Shown here: positions 24,962-34,953 of the stretch, piece after piece
Layout: the number at the start of each line of letters is the position of its first letter
Position numbering within the stretch: the stretch's first letter is position 1
Origin: Anaerolineaceae bacterium
Lineage (GTDB): Bacteria; Chloroflexota; Anaerolineae; Anaerolineales; UBA11657
Length of the DNA stretch: 64,000 bases
Assembly (NCBI GenBank): GCA_003569365.1
Contig: BGOS01000006.1
Location: 124,001-188,000 of the forward strand
Direction: 5' to 3'
Notes under the pieces: model-generated
What the model saw: the letters and a program-made list of their open reading frames with translations, nothing else
Told to the model about the DNA's origin: nothing
The model's database searches: none
Position numbers and translations under genes: made by a program

Positions 24962-26209
24962 TCACACTAACAGTCGCATGGGCTGTTCCAGCAACTGCTT
25001 GAAGTATTGCATAAACTGCGCGGCCTCTGCGCCGTCCGTTACGCGGTGGTCCGCGGAAAGAGTTGCGCGCATGATTGTGCCGGGCACAACCTGTCCGTTG
25101 CGCACAACCGGGACCGCCTGCACTGCACCGGTTGCGAGGATCGCCACCTCGGGCGGATTAATAATTGCGGCAAAATGCTCGATGCCATACATGCCAAGGT
25201 TGGATGTTGTGAAAGTGGAGCCTTCAATGTCCGCGGGCTGCACCTTGCCCGCGCGCGCGCGCGCCGCCATTGCGCGAACCTCAGCGCCTATCGTAGCCAG
25301 CGGCTTGGCGTCAGCGTCCCGCACCACAACCGTCATCAGCCCGCCTGGCACAGAAACCGCCACGCCGACATGCACCTGCGCCATCAGCTCAACCGCATCG
25401 CCGCGATACACCGCATTCAAATTTGGAAACTTGAGCAGCGCAAGCGCCGCGCCCTTAACAATAAAATCATTTACAGATAATTTGGCGTCAGCTGCTTCGA
25501 GCATGGCATTCAGCTGCTCGCGGGCGCGCAGCGCATCCGCCATATCCACATCCACTGTCAAATAAAAATGGGGGATGGCTGTTTTGCTCTCCGTCATCCG
25601 GCGCGCAATTGCCTTGCGCAAGCGGGAAGCAGGCACACTGCCCGCCGCCAGCTGCGGGCGCGCAACAGCCGCCGGCTGGGCAGGCGTGCCACCTGCCATA
25701 AACATTTCAATGTCGCGCTTGATGATGCGCCCTTCCGGGCCGGAGCCGCGCACAAGCTTGAGGTCAACGCCGGCTTGCGCGGCCATGCGCTGCGCAATCG
25801 GCGAAACGCGCAGCATGCCGTCGCTTGCAGGCACGGCAACAGCCGGCTGTGGCGTGGCACTCGTGGGCGGCGGAGCTGCTGGGGCCGGCGTAACAGCCTT
25901 CGCAACCGGCGCTGGCACAGCTTCCGCACCGCCCGCCTGCAGTCGCAGCGCATCCAAATCAACCTTCTCTTCCGCACCCGCGATCACACCAATCAGCGTG
26001 CCCACAGGCAAGACCGAACCCGCTTCGGCAAATGTTCCCTTCAGCAAACCCGATGCCAGCGCCTCGACTTCAACCGTGGCCTTGTCCGTCTCAACTTCAA
26101 GCAAGACGTCGCCCTTTTTTACCGAATCGCCCACTTGCTTGAGCCAGCGCACCAGCGTGCCTTCGGCCATGTCAAAACCCAGCTTGGGCAGCGTGATCAG
26201 TTCAGACAT
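24962..26209 (-). CDS. 2-oxo-acid dehydrogenase E2 (dihydrolipoamide acyltransferase)
   Basis: Core of a pyruvate, acetoin or branched-chain 2-oxo-acid dehydrogenase complex, transferring the acyl group from lipoate to CoA. The 415 residues hold one lipoyl domain with the modified Lys in ETDKATVE (about residue 41), an Ala/Pro linker, a peripheral-subunit-binding domain (VSPIAQRMAAQAG) and the catalytic domain with SADHRVTDG near the C-terminus. The ATG at 26209 overlaps the end of the E1 beta gene by eight bases. Sequence does not fix the substrate. Confidence 0.93.
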   Translation of the reverse strand: MSELITLPKLGFDMAEGTLVRWLKQVGDSVKKGDVLLEVETDKATVEVEALASGLLKGTFAEAGSVLPVGTLIGVIAGAEEKVDLDALRLQAGGAEAVPAPVAKAVTPAPAAPPPTSATPQPAVAVPASDGMLRVSPIAQRMAAQAGVDLKLVRGSGPEGRIIKRDIEMFMAGGTPAQPAAVARPQLAAGSVPASRLRKAIARRMTESKTAIPHFYLTVDVDMADALRAREQLNAMLEAADAKLSVNDFIVKGAALALLKFPNLNAVYRGDAVELMAQVHVGVAVSVPGGLMTVVVRDADAKPLATIGAEVRAMAARARAGKVQPADIEGSTFTTSNLGMYGIEHFAAIINPPEVAILATGAVQAVPVVRNGQVVPGTIMRATLSADHRVTDGAEAAQFMQYFKQLLEQPMRLLV

Positions 26210-27179
26210 ACAGCACCTCTTTAGCGGCGCGCACAATTTTTTCCTGGTCGGGCAGCGCCATTTGTTCAAGCCGCTGGTTGTATGGCAGCGGAACCTCAGA
26301 TTGCGCCACGCGCTTCACGGGCGCGTCCAAGTAATCAAAACACTCCGAATGCAAACGCGCCGACACTTCCGCGCCAACACCGTAAGACATCCAGCCCTCC
26401 TCCACCACCACCGCACGGTTGGTCTTCTTAACGGACTCAACCACCGGTGCCATATCCAGCGGCCGCAGACAGCGCAGATCAATCACCTCGGCTTGAATGC
26501 CCGCCACGGCCAGCTGCTCTGCAGCTTTCATCGTTGCGTAATACATCTTGCTGTAGGTAACCAGCGTAACATCCTTGCCCTCACGCGCCATCACAGATTT
26601 ATCCAGCGGCACCGTAAGGTCGCCGTCCGGCACATCACCGCGCTGCTGGTACAGCGTCGCATTTTCGATAAATAGCACCGGATCATTTTGACGCAGTGCC
26701 TGCTTGAGCATGCCCTTGGAGTCGCGTGGCGTGGCCGGCGCCACAACCCGCAAACCCGGAAAGTGCGCAAAGATGGCGTCTGGTGTTTGTGAATGCGTGG
26801 CGCCAAGCTGGCGCCCGCCACCACTGGGCGTACGGATAATCAACGGCAGATTCACCTGCCCATTAAACATGTAGTGCAGCTTGGCAGCTTGGTTCACAAT
26901 CATGTCAAAGGCTGAGAACGCAAAGTTAATCGTCATCAACTCCGCCACCGGGCGCAGGCCGGTCATTGCGGCGCCGATTGCGGCGCCCACAATCGCGCTT
27001 TCGGAAATCGGCGTATCGCGCACGCGCTCAGCGCCAAAGTGTTCGTGAAATCCGCGCGTCACCGCGTAGGTGCCGCCCCACACGCCAATCTCCTCGCCCA
27101 GCAAGATGATTTTGGAGTTTGCCTCCATCTCCTCCCACAAGGCCTGAGAGAGCGCTTCGCGCACTGTTAGGGTTGCCAT
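26202..27179 (-). CDS. 2-oxo-acid dehydrogenase E1 component, beta subunit
   Basis: 325 residues, the standard length. GEEIGVWGGTYAVTRG near residue 28 and SESAIVGAAIGAAMTGLRP near 60 form the TPP-site and subunit-contact regions, and the C-terminal transketolase domain has EVIDLRCLRPLDM and EEGWMSYGVG. It pairs with the alpha subunit gene 27 bases upstream to make the thiamine-dependent decarboxylase. Homologues of this type serve pyruvate or acetoin. Confidence 0.94.
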   Translation of the reverse strand: MATLTVREALSQALWEEMEANSKIILLGEEIGVWGGTYAVTRGFHEHFGAERVRDTPISESAIVGAAIGAAMTGLRPVAELMTINFAFSAFDMIVNQAAKLHYMFNGQVNLPLIIRTPSGGGRQLGATHSQTPDAIFAHFPGLRVVAPATPRDSKGMLKQALRQNDPVLFIENATLYQQRGDVPDGDLTVPLDKSVMAREGKDVTLVTYSKMYYATMKAAEQLAVAGIQAEVIDLRCLRPLDMAPVVESVKKTNRAVVVEEGWMSYGVGAEVSARLHSECFDYLDAPVKRVAQSEVPLPYNQRLEQMALPDQEKIVRAAKEVLYV

Positions 27180-27206
27180 CAGTTGCTGCCGTTCAAAATT
27201 ATCTCG

Positions 27207-28184
27207 CTAGGCGCGGCCGTTGGGAGATTCCGAATACACGTGCTGCCACAGCGCAGCATCGGCCGGCTCCGGACTCTCTTCTGCAAATTGCACAGCTGCT
27301 GCAACCTCATCATCCACTTCACGGTCTAGCGCATCCAGCTCGGCTTCAGTTCCCTTGTGCTTGGCCACTATGGCTTTGCGCAGCGCTGTAATGGGATCAC
27401 CATCCTGCCAATGTTTGATTTCTTCCGCAGTGCGATAGCGCTCCGGGTCACCCATGGAGTGGCCGCGGAAGCGATAAGTTTGCACTTCCAGAAAGAACGG
27501 GCCGGCGCCCGACCGGGCCTGCGCTGCAGCGTTGCTTACGCCGTTATAAACCGCCTCAAGATCCATGCCATCAACACAGGCGTTGGCCATTCCGTAGCCC
27601 TCTGCTTTTTGGCACATAGAGTGCACCGCCGAAGCGCGATCGACAGCCGTACCCATGCCATAGCTGTTGTTCTCGCACAGCCATACTACGGGCAGCTTCC
27701 ACACTTTGGAAAGATTGAGCGCTTCGTGAAAGTAGCCAATGTTCGTTGCGCCATCGCCAAACATGCACACCACTACGCCGTCCAACTTTTGGTATTGCAG
27801 ACTAGTGGCAATGCCCGCAGCCAGTGGCAAGTGCGATCCCACAATTGCGTGCCCACCCCAAAAATTCAGCTTCGGGTCCACCAGATGCATCGAACCGCCT
27901 TTGCCGCCGGAGCAGCCAGTCGCCTTGCCCAGCATCTCCGCCAGAATTATTTTCGCTGGCATCCCGACGCTGTAAGCCACCCCATGATCGCGGTAAGCGG
28001 TGATCACATGATCGCGCTTGGTAATGGCGGCAGCCATGCCAACAGCCACAGCCTCTTGGCCGATGTACAGGTGCAGAAAGCCACCAATTTTTCCCTGCTG
28101 GTAGAGTTCAGCGCTCTTTTCCTCAAGCCGCCGGATGGCAACCATGCGCCGATAGCCGCCGAGGAATTCTTGCTTGCTTTTCAT
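27207..28184 (-). CDS. 2-oxo-acid dehydrogenase E1 component, alpha subunit
   Basis: 325 residues. The TPP-binding motif runs from GDGATNIGYFHEA to ENNSYGMG near residues 145-180, and GGKGGSMHLVD near 95 and RFRGHSMGDPERYR near 250 (the phosphorylation-loop region of PDH alpha) are present. First gene of the minus-strand cluster; divergent from lipM, whose product could help supply the lipoyl group on E2. No E3 (dihydrolipoamide dehydrogenase) gene is in the window. Confidence 0.94.
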   Translation of the reverse strand: MKSKQEFLGGYRRMVAIRRLEEKSAELYQQGKIGGFLHLYIGQEAVAVGMAAAITKRDHVITAYRDHGVAYSVGMPAKIILAEMLGKATGCSGGKGGSMHLVDPKLNFWGGHAIVGSHLPLAAGIATSLQYQKLDGVVVCMFGDGATNIGYFHEALNLSKVWKLPVVWLCENNSYGMGTAVDRASAVHSMCQKAEGYGMANACVDGMDLEAVYNGVSNAAAQARSGAGPFFLEVQTYRFRGHSMGDPERYRTAEEIKHWQDGDPITALRKAIVAKHKGTEAELDALDREVDDEVAAAVQFAEESPEPADAALWQHVYSESPNGRA

Positions 28185-28325
28185 AATACTGGTTGGAAGT
28201 CAGGTGGCGGGAAGATGATTGGAGGCGAGCCAAAGTTTTGCTTACCCGGCTGACTACATCAAGACCCCTCCACCAAACACGCGCAAGTATACCAAAAGCA
28301 TTCGCCTGAAACAGATAAACTACTA

Positions 28326-29177
28326 ATGCCGATGCAACCCGAATTCCCTGCCAGCACATGGCGCTTAATCAAAACTGAGCCCGCAAATGGCGCTTGGAAC
28401 ATGGCGGTTGATGAAGCGATTCTCGAAGCCGTCGCGGCGCGCTCGGCGCCCGCCACGCTCCGGCTGTACGCGTGGGAACCGGCTTGCCTTTCGCTTGGGC
28501 GCGCCCAGCATTTTATAGATGTTGATGCAACGCGCATGCAATCGGCTGGCGTTGATCTTGTGCGCCGCATCACCGGCGGCCGCGCAATCCTGCATGCCGA
28601 CGAGCTCACGTACTCTATCACCGCGCCAAGCGCAGAGCCGCGCGTAGCGGGCGACATCCCCGCCAGCTACATGCACCTCAGCGCGGGCCTGCTGCAGGCG
28701 CTGCAATTGCTGGGAGTAAAAGCCACCAACAATCACCACGCAATGCAACGGACAGGCGCCGGCGCGGTTTGTTTTGAAGTGCCGTCCCAGTACGAAATTA
28801 CTTTTGGCGAAAGGAAGCTAATCGGCAGTGCGCAGGTGCGGCGGCGCAATGTTGTTTTGCAGCACGGGACGCTGCCGCTTACTGGCGACATAGCGCGCAT
28901 CTGCGAGCTGCTGCCCTTTGCCGGCCCGCTTGAGCGCAGCGCTGCCGCGGAGCGCGTGCGCAGCCGGGCTTGCACGCTGGCAGCCACCCTCGGGCGGGAA
29001 ACCAGCTGGGACACAGCCGCAGCAGCACTCGCGGCTGGCATCAGCACCGCGCTCAATCTAGTGCTTCAAGAGCAACTTCTCTCAGCGCAAGAAACTGCCC
29101 GCGCGCAAGAATTAGTGCAGGAAAAATATGCGACTGCCGCATGGAACGAAAACCTGCGCCCCCGCCCCCCTAAATAG
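28326..29177 (+). CDS. lipM: LipM-type octanoyltransferase / lipoate-protein ligase A family
   Basis: 283 residues of the biotin/lipoate ligase fold. [18 protein letters not shown] near residue 78 is the acyl-adenylate or acyl-binding loop. [11 protein letters not shown] near 150 carries a Cys in the position LipM uses as acyl-thioester nucleophile, and [12 protein letters not shown] and LQHGTLPL follow, as in octanoyl-[ACP]:protein N-octanoyltransferases. A lipoate ligase remains possible. The position divergent from the E1/E2 operon supports a role in lipoylating E2. LipA is not in the window. Confidence 0.85.
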   Translation: MPMQPEFPASTWRLIKTEPANGAWNMAVDEAILEAVAARSAPATLRLYAWEPACLSLGRAQHFIDVDATRMQSAGVDLVRRITGGRAILHADELTYSITAPSAEPRVAGDIPASYMHLSAGLLQALQLLGVKATNNHHAMQRTGAGAVCFEVPSQYEITFGERKLIGSAQVRRRNVVLQHGTLPLTGDIARICELLPFAGPLERSAAAERVRSRACTLAATLGRETSWDTAAAALAAGISTALNLVLQEQLLSAQETARAQELVQEKYATAAWNENLRPRPPK

Positions 29178-29203
29178 CGGGCGGAGATTTCTTGCGCCAC
29201 GGT

Positions 29204-29212
29204 TGATATACT
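29204..29212 (+). promoter_or_regulatory. Extended -10 promoter of uvrA
   Basis: TGA-TATACT lies 44 bases before the uvrA ATG. No convincing -35 hexamer at the usual spacing. No LexA-type operator was recognised. Confidence 0.45.
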
Positions 29213-29256
29213 CTTGCGTTGGTTTGGTTTCGCAAAATTTTTTTCTAAAACCCATA

Positions 29257-32136
29257 ATGCCCCAAAATAAAATCGTTGTTGTCGGCGCGCGCGAACACAA
29301 CCTGCAAAATATCACGGTTGAAATTCCGCGCGACAAACTGGTCGTGATCACCGGACTGTCCGGCTCCGGAAAATCATCGCTGGCCTTCGACACAATATTC
29401 GCGGAGGGGCAGCGGCGCTACGTGGAGTCGCTGTCCGCGTACGCACGCCAGTTTCTTGGCCAGCTGGACAAACCGGATGTGGACCACATTGACGGACTCA
29501 GTCCGGCGGTATCGATTGACCAAAAGGGCGTTTCAAAAAATCCGCGTTCAACGGTTGGCACAGTCACCGAGGTTTACGATTATTTGCGCCTGCTGTATGC
29601 GCGCGTGGGCACGCCCCACTGCCCGGAGTGCGGGCGCGAGGTGAGCCAGCAATCTGCGCAGGGCATCGTGGATTCGGTCAGTGGCTTGAAGGACGGCACG
29701 CGCATCATGCTGCTGGCGCCGCTGATCAAGGATCGCAAGGGCCATCATCAAACTGTGTTCGAAGGCGTGCGCAAATCCGGATTTGCGCGCGTGCGGGTTG
29801 ACGGAGAGGTGCTTGATGTAAATGACGCCCTGCCCGAACTGGACCGCTACAAACTGCACACGATTGAAGCGGTGGTGGACCGGCTGATTGTGCGCAACAA
29901 CAAGGGCGACGCCCAGAAAGAATTTGCAACGCGCCTGACGGACTCGGTTGAGACAGCACTGCGCCTCGGGCAAGGCTTGATGCTTGTGCACCAGATGGAC
30001 ACGCGCGAAGACCTGCTATTCTCGGAGCACTTTGCCTGCCCGCTGTGCGGCATCAGCCTGCCAGCGCTGGAGCCGCGCTCCTTTTCTTTCAACTCGCCGC
30101 ATGGCGCCTGCACCGAATGCCAGGGGCTTGGCCACAAGCTGGAGATTGACCCGGAGCTCGTGATACCGGACCAGAGCCGCACGATTGGCGAGGGCGCCAT
30201 TGAAGTTATGGAGTGGCGCAACTCGCATGACGAGGGCGGCTACTACTGGCAGACGCTGGAGGCTGCTGCCAAGTACGCGGGCATTGGCATGGACATGCCG
30301 ATGGCCAGCATGACTGCCGAGCAGCGCCGGCTGCTGCTGTACGGATCGAACGACGAAAAAATTTCCATTCAGTACAAGACGCGCGACGGGCGCAACGCAG
30401 TTTGGAACACGGAATACGAAGGCGTAATCCCGAACCTGGAGCGGCGCTACCGCGAGAGCACGTCTGATTTCATTCGCCAGAAAATTGAGAGCTACATGAG
30501 CCAGCGTGATTGCGAAGCTTGCCGCGGTTTGCGCTTGCGGCGCGAGGTGCTGGCGGTAACAATTGACGGGCACAACATTGTAGAAGTGACCGCGTGGCCG
30601 GTGACGCGTGTGCTTGGCTGGAGTGCTGAACTGGCGAAGAGCGTGCTCAACAAACGCCAGAAAACAATTGCGCGCCAGATATTGAAAGAGATATCCGCCC
30701 GCCTGCAGTTCATGGTGGATGTGGGGCTGGACTACCTGACGCTCAGCCGCACCGCCGCGTCGCTGTCCGGCGGCGAAGCCCAGCGCATCCGATTGGCTAC
30801 GCAGATTGGCTCGCAGCTAATGGGTGTGCTGTATGTATTGGACGAGCCTTCGATTGGCCTGCACCAGCGCGACAACGCGCGCCTGCTAAAAACATTGCAC
30901 GCCATGCGTGACCTGGGAAATACCTTGATTGTGGTGGAGCATGATGATGAAACAATGCGCGCTGCAGACTGGATCTTAGACTTGGGCCCGGGTGCGGGCG
31001 CCAAAGGCGGCAAAGTGGTGGCTGAGGGAACACTGGCAACTATTTTGAAGCACCCAACATCCATCACGGGCGCGTATCTCTCCGGGCGCATGGCTGTGCC
31101 GGTTCCAGCCCAACGCCGGCCGGGAAATGGCAAAGCCATCGTAGTGCGCAATGCAACGGCCAACAATTTGAAGAACATCACAGTTTCAATTCCACTTGGG
31201 AAAATGGTTTGCATTACGGGTGTGTCCGGTTCCGGCAAATCCACATTGCTGAACGATATTGTGTACCGCGCGGCTGCGCGCGCCCTTAATGGCGCGGGCG
31301 GTCAGGCCGGCGCGCATGGCGAAATAACCGGGCTCGACCATTTAGACAAGGTCATCAACATCGATCAGTCACCGATCGGACGCACGCCGCGCTCAAACCC
31401 CGCCACGTACGTGGGATTGTTTGATGAGATCCGCAAACTGTACGCCGAGCTGCCGGAGAGCAAAGTGCGCGGCTATAAGCAGGGGCGGTACTCGTTCAAC
31501 GTAAAGGGCGGGCGCTGCGAAACCTGCCAGGGGCAAGGCCAGCTGCAGATTGAGATGCAGTTCCTGCCGGACATCTACGTGCCGTGCGATGACTGCCAGG
31601 GATCGCGCTATAACCGCGAGACGCTGCAAGTGCGCTTCAAAGAGCACAGCATTGCCGATGTGCTGGGGCTGAGCGTTGACGAAGCGCTGGAGCTCTTCAC
31701 TGCAGTGCCGATCATGCGCCGCAAGCTGGAAACGCTGCAAGCGGTGGGGCTGGGCTATGTAAAGGTGGGCCAGTCTGCCACCACCCTCTCGGGTGGCGAA
31801 GCGCAGCGCATCAAGCTGAGCAAGGAGCTCTCGCGCCGCTCCACTGGCCGCACTATGTACGTACTCGACGAGCCTTCAGTCGGGCTGCATGCCGCCGATG
31901 TGCACCGCCTGATTGAAGTGCTGCAAAAATTTGCGGATCAGGGCAACAGTGTGCTGATCATTGAGCACAACATGGACATCATCAAAACAGCTGACCACCT
32001 GATTGACCTTGGCCCGGAAGGCGGCGACCGCGGCGGCGAGCTGCTGGCCGAAGGCACGCCCGAACAGGTGGCGCGCGTGCGCACTAGCTACACGGGGCAG
32101 TACCTCAAGAAACATCTGGCGCAGGCGCGTGCTTGA
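29257..32136 (+). CDS. uvrA: Excinuclease ABC subunit A
   Basis: Damage-recognition ATPase of nucleotide excision repair, 959 residues. Two ABC modules are visible: Walker [11 protein letters not shown] near residue 31 and [11 protein letters not shown] near 655, each with a signature LSGGEAQRI and a Walker B ([10 protein letters not shown] and [10 protein letters not shown]). Zinc-binding cysteines occur in CPECG, CPLCG, CEACRG and the pair CETCQGQG and CDDCQGS. The ATG at 29257 is chosen because [16 protein letters not shown] is the conserved N-terminus; the frame upstream of it is not protein-like. The end overlaps the queG start by eight bases. Confidence 0.97.
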   Translation: MPQNKIVVVGAREHNLQNITVEIPRDKLVVITGLSGSGKSSLAFDTIFAEGQRRYVESLSAYARQFLGQLDKPDVDHIDGLSPAVSIDQKGVSKNPRSTVGTVTEVYDYLRLLYARVGTPHCPECGREVSQQSAQGIVDSVSGLKDGTRIMLLAPLIKDRKGHHQTVFEGVRKSGFARVRVDGEVLDVNDALPELDRYKLHTIEAVVDRLIVRNNKGDAQKEFATRLTDSVETALRLGQGLMLVHQMDTREDLLFSEHFACPLCGISLPALEPRSFSFNSPHGACTECQGLGHKLEIDPELVIPDQSRTIGEGAIEVMEWRNSHDEGGYYWQTLEAAAKYAGIGMDMPMASMTAEQRRLLLYGSNDEKISIQYKTRDGRNAVWNTEYEGVIPNLERRYRESTSDFIRQKIESYMSQRDCEACRGLRLRREVLAVTIDGHNIVEVTAWPVTRVLGWSAELAKSVLNKRQKTIARQILKEISARLQFMVDVGLDYLTLSRTAASLSGGEAQRIRLATQIGSQLMGVLYVLDEPSIGLHQRDNARLLKTLHAMRDLGNTLIVVEHDDETMRAADWILDLGPGAGAKGGKVVAEGTLATILKHPTSITGAYLSGRMAVPVPAQRRPGNGKAIVVRNATANNLKNITVSIPLGKMVCITGVSGSGKSTLLNDIVYRAAARALNGAGGQAGAHGEITGLDHLDKVINIDQSPIGRTPRSNPATYVGLFDEIRKLYAELPESKVRGYKQGRYSFNVKGGRCETCQGQGQLQIEMQFLPDIYVPCDDCQGSRYNRETLQVRFKEHSIADVLGLSVDEALELFTAVPIMRRKLETLQAVGLGYVKVGQSATTLSGGEAQRIKLSKELSRRSTGRTMYVLDEPSVGLHAADVHRLIEVLQKFADQGNSVLIIEHNMDIIKTADHLIDLGPEGGDRGGELLAEGTPEQVARVRTSYTGQYLKKHLAQARA

Positions 32137-33321
32137 ATCAGCGCCTGCCAAGAATGTAAACTTAGCCAACCGCATCAAGGCACACGCACGCGCGCTGGGG
32201 TTTAGCGCGTGCGGCATCACTACGCCGGAACCTCCGCCACACCTGACGCAGTTTGAAAATTGGCTGCAGGCCGGCATGCACGCCGGCATGCACTATCTTG
32301 CGAGCGAACACGCGCGCACCCGCCGCGCCGACCCACTGCTGATTCTGCCCGGGTGCCAGTCCATCATCGTGCTCGCCACCAATTACTACCAAGGCGAGCC
32401 ACCGGCCGCAGAGCCCGGCCCGCCACACGCAAAAGTTGCGCGCTATGCATGGAACGATGACTACCACCACACGCTGCTGGTGCGCATGCGCGCGCTGCAC
32501 GCGTTCATTGAAGCAGCCTGCGGCGAACCCGTGGCACAACGCATGTACGCCGATACCGGCCCGCTGCTTGAGCGCGAGCTGGCCCAGCGCGCCGGCATCG
32601 GATGGATCGGCAAGAACACGCTGCTGATCAACCCGCGCGCGGGCTCATGGACGCTGCTGTCTGAGATCCTGCTGGCTTGGCCGCTGCCGGCCGATGCGCC
32701 CTTCATGGCTGATCGCTGCGGCAGCTGCACGCGCTGCATCGACGCCTGCCCCACGCAAGCCATCTTGCCCGACGAGCGCCGCATCGACAGCCGCCGCTGC
32801 ATCTCCTACCTGACAATTGAGGAACGTGGTGCAATCGCGCCCGAGCTGCGCCCTGCCCTGCAGGACTGGGTGTTTGGCTGTGATATCTGCCAGGATGTTT
32901 GCCCGTGGAATGTGCGCTTTGCACAAACAACTAATGATGAAGCGTTTCTGGCCGCAATCCGCTGCCCGAACCCGGCTTGCAGGATCTGCTGCTCACCACC
33001 ACAGCGCAGTTCAGTGAAACATATAAAGGCAGCCCGCTAAAGCGCGCCAAGCGCAGCGGGATGGCACGCAACGCAGCTGTGGCGTTGGGCGCTCAGCGCG
33101 CGCAAAATGCGCAGCCCGCGCTGGCCACCGCGCTGATGCATGATGCTGAAGCTGGAGTACGCGCCCATGCAGCCTGGGCGCTAGGGCAGCTGGCTGACGC
33201 ACCCAGCCGTGCCACACTGCAGGCCGCGCTGCTTACCGAACATGATGCCGTGGTTCGCGGTGAAATCATGGCTGCCATCGAGTGCAGCCGCACCGCAGGC
33301 GCAAACGCGCCTATGGCTTAG
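32129..33321 (+). CDS. queG: Epoxyqueuosine reductase QueG, frameshifted
   Basis: Last step of queuosine synthesis in tRNA, using cobalamin and two [4Fe-4S] clusters. The GTG at 32129 overlaps the uvrA stop. The first frame carries the catalytic region, YADTGPLLERELA, GWIGKNTLL and the cluster motifs CGSCTRCIDACP and CDICQDVCPW, then runs into an unrelated tail and stops at 33040. The expected continuation (NPLPEPG, then FSETYKGSPLKRAKR and the HEAT-like GVRAHAAWALGQL) is in the next frame and ends at 33321. A stop at 32938 limits the shift to about 32941-32960. One missing base would restore a ~397-residue protein, close to family length. No slippery heptamer is present. Confidence 0.85.
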
Positions 33322-34012
33322 CAGTGGCTGCGAGTGTGGGGGTTGGGCGCCGGGTCGGCGGAATGGGAGTTGGCGGAGTAAGGTACAGCAGGTTGATGGG
33401 GATTTTCAAAACATCGCCCGCGCGCAGCAAATTAGGATTTGCTGCAAGCTTCTCATTAGCTTTCAAGATGGCGTCAACAGTTGTGTTGAAGTTGAAAGCC
33501 ATCACCTCGAGAATGTCCCCGGGCTTGCACGGGGTATTCAATCACCGTGCCCGGTTTGGCATCCTGCGGCACAACTGTCGCCGTCGGCTGGAGGTATGAC
33601 GGCGGTGGAATCATAATCACCTGATTGGGCTGCATCATGTCGCCCACCAGATCATTTCCCGCCTGCTTGTTGTAGGCTACAATCGCGCCCACACTCACCT
33701 GAAATTGCTCCGCGATATAAAATAAATTGTCACCCGCCTGCACGGTGTATTCCACAGCAGCGCTGCGCGTTGCGGTTAGCGTAAGGGTGGGCGTTTCACT
33801 GGGCACAAACAATGTGGCGGTGGGCATGATGGCGTGCTGGTAAAGGTAGGCGTTGGCGTGGGGCTGGCAAACATATTCCAGCTGCCGCTCGCCACTTGCG
33901 TTAGCACCAGGTAAGCTCCGGCCAATGCGGACACCAACGCCACTAATGGCAAAGCCACCTTCAACACTGCAGCGCGGCGCGACGGGCGCTTTTTCTGAAA
34001 AGGGTTCAACAT
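33311..34012 (-). pseudogene. LysM-domain membrane-anchored protein, broken by two frameshifts
   Basis: Three minus-strand frames join into one protein. The first piece (from ATG 34012) is basic, then has a hydrophobic anchor (VALPLVALVSALAGAYLVL) and a Thr/Pro linker. The second, entered near 33830, continues the linker and holds a LysM domain (YTVQAGDNLFYIAEQFQV). The third, entered at the C/G run 33517-33524, holds a second LysM (GDILEVMAFNFNTTVDAIL) and a Pro/Thr tail to the TAG at 33311. The first shift needs one extra base, the second one fewer. A repaired product of ~230 residues would bind cell-envelope glycans. The end overlaps the queG end by 11 bases. Confidence 0.75.
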
Positions 34013-34129
34013 TGCTTCTGGAAGAACAACTCGTTTATCAACCCGGGCGGCTTCACAAACAGCACTGGCGAAAGAATTGCAATGCAGTAATTTTACATCA
34101 GGCACCCGCACATCCGCTGCCAACGCCAA

Positions 34130-34897
34130 ATGCCTGATTCACTTGTGCAGGCACAGTTTGGTGCGCACGCTGCAAATTACGTTGCCAGCGCTGCGCATGC
34201 CGCGGGGGAAAGCCTGGACCACCTGCGCGCATGGATGGCGGTGCGCCGCCCGCATCGCCTGCTCGACATTGCAACGGGCGGCGGCCACACCGCCCTCGCC
34301 CTTGCCAGCGCCTGCCCGCAAGTGCTAGCCACCGATTTAACTTTCCCAATGCTGCTGGCGGCGCGCAGTTTTCTGCATGCGCATGGCGCGCACGCAACAA
34401 CATTTGCGTTGCATAACGCAGCGCAGCTTCCGTTTTCTGGCGCCTGCTTTGACGCCGTAACCTGCCGGCTGGCTGCGCACCACTTTGCAGCCCCGGATCA
34501 ATTTGTAAGCGAGAGTGTGCGCTGCTTGCGCACCAACGGCTGCCTCGCCGTAATAGACAACGTGGCGCCAGACAACTTAGCCGCAGCCAGCCTCGTAAAC
34601 GCCTTCGAAAAACTGCGCGACCCCAGCCACGGCCGCCACCAGACCGCTGCGGACTGGGAGGCAATGTTCACCGCAAACCGGCTTCAGATAGCGCTCAACC
34701 AACCGTATCGCAAAGCCCTGAACTTTGCCGACTACTGCACGCGCATGAGCGTGCCCGCGCACAGACGCACCCAGCTCAGCGCGTTGCTGCTGCAAGCACC
34801 AGCAGCAGTGCACAGCTACTTCAATCCGCGCACAATCGATGGGGCCCTTTGGTTCGACCTGCGTGAAATATTGATCATTGGCACCTTGCCAGACTGA
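34130..34897 (+). CDS. Class I SAM-dependent methyltransferase
   Basis: 255 residues with a UbiE/MenG-like Rossmann core: motif I LLDIATGGGHTALAL near residue 43, the acidic loop ATDLTFPMLLAAR near 70, AAQLPFSGACFDAVTCRLAAHHF near 105 and GCLAVIDNVAPDN near 140. A SAM-binding fold is secure; the substrate is not. UbiE-like proteins near tRNA-modification genes are common without functional link. It is followed by miaB 56 bases downstream. Confidence 0.85.
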   Translation: MPDSLVQAQFGAHAANYVASAAHAAGESLDHLRAWMAVRRPHRLLDIATGGGHTALALASACPQVLATDLTFPMLLAARSFLHAHGAHATTFALHNAAQLPFSGACFDAVTCRLAAHHFAAPDQFVSESVRCLRTNGCLAVIDNVAPDNLAAASLVNAFEKLRDPSHGRHQTAADWEAMFTANRLQIALNQPYRKALNFADYCTRMSVPAHRRTQLSALLLQAPAAVHSYFNPRTIDGALWFDLREILIIGTLPD

Positions 34898-34953
34898 ACG
34901 CGCGCTCCCGCAAGCCGGAATGGTAAAATGCGCACGCAGTAACCCTTCCACAA

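Noticed and set aside
32930-33000. Programmed frameshifting in queG
   Set aside because: No slippery heptamer or stimulatory hairpin at the site, and QueG is not known to use recoding; an indel is the simpler reading.
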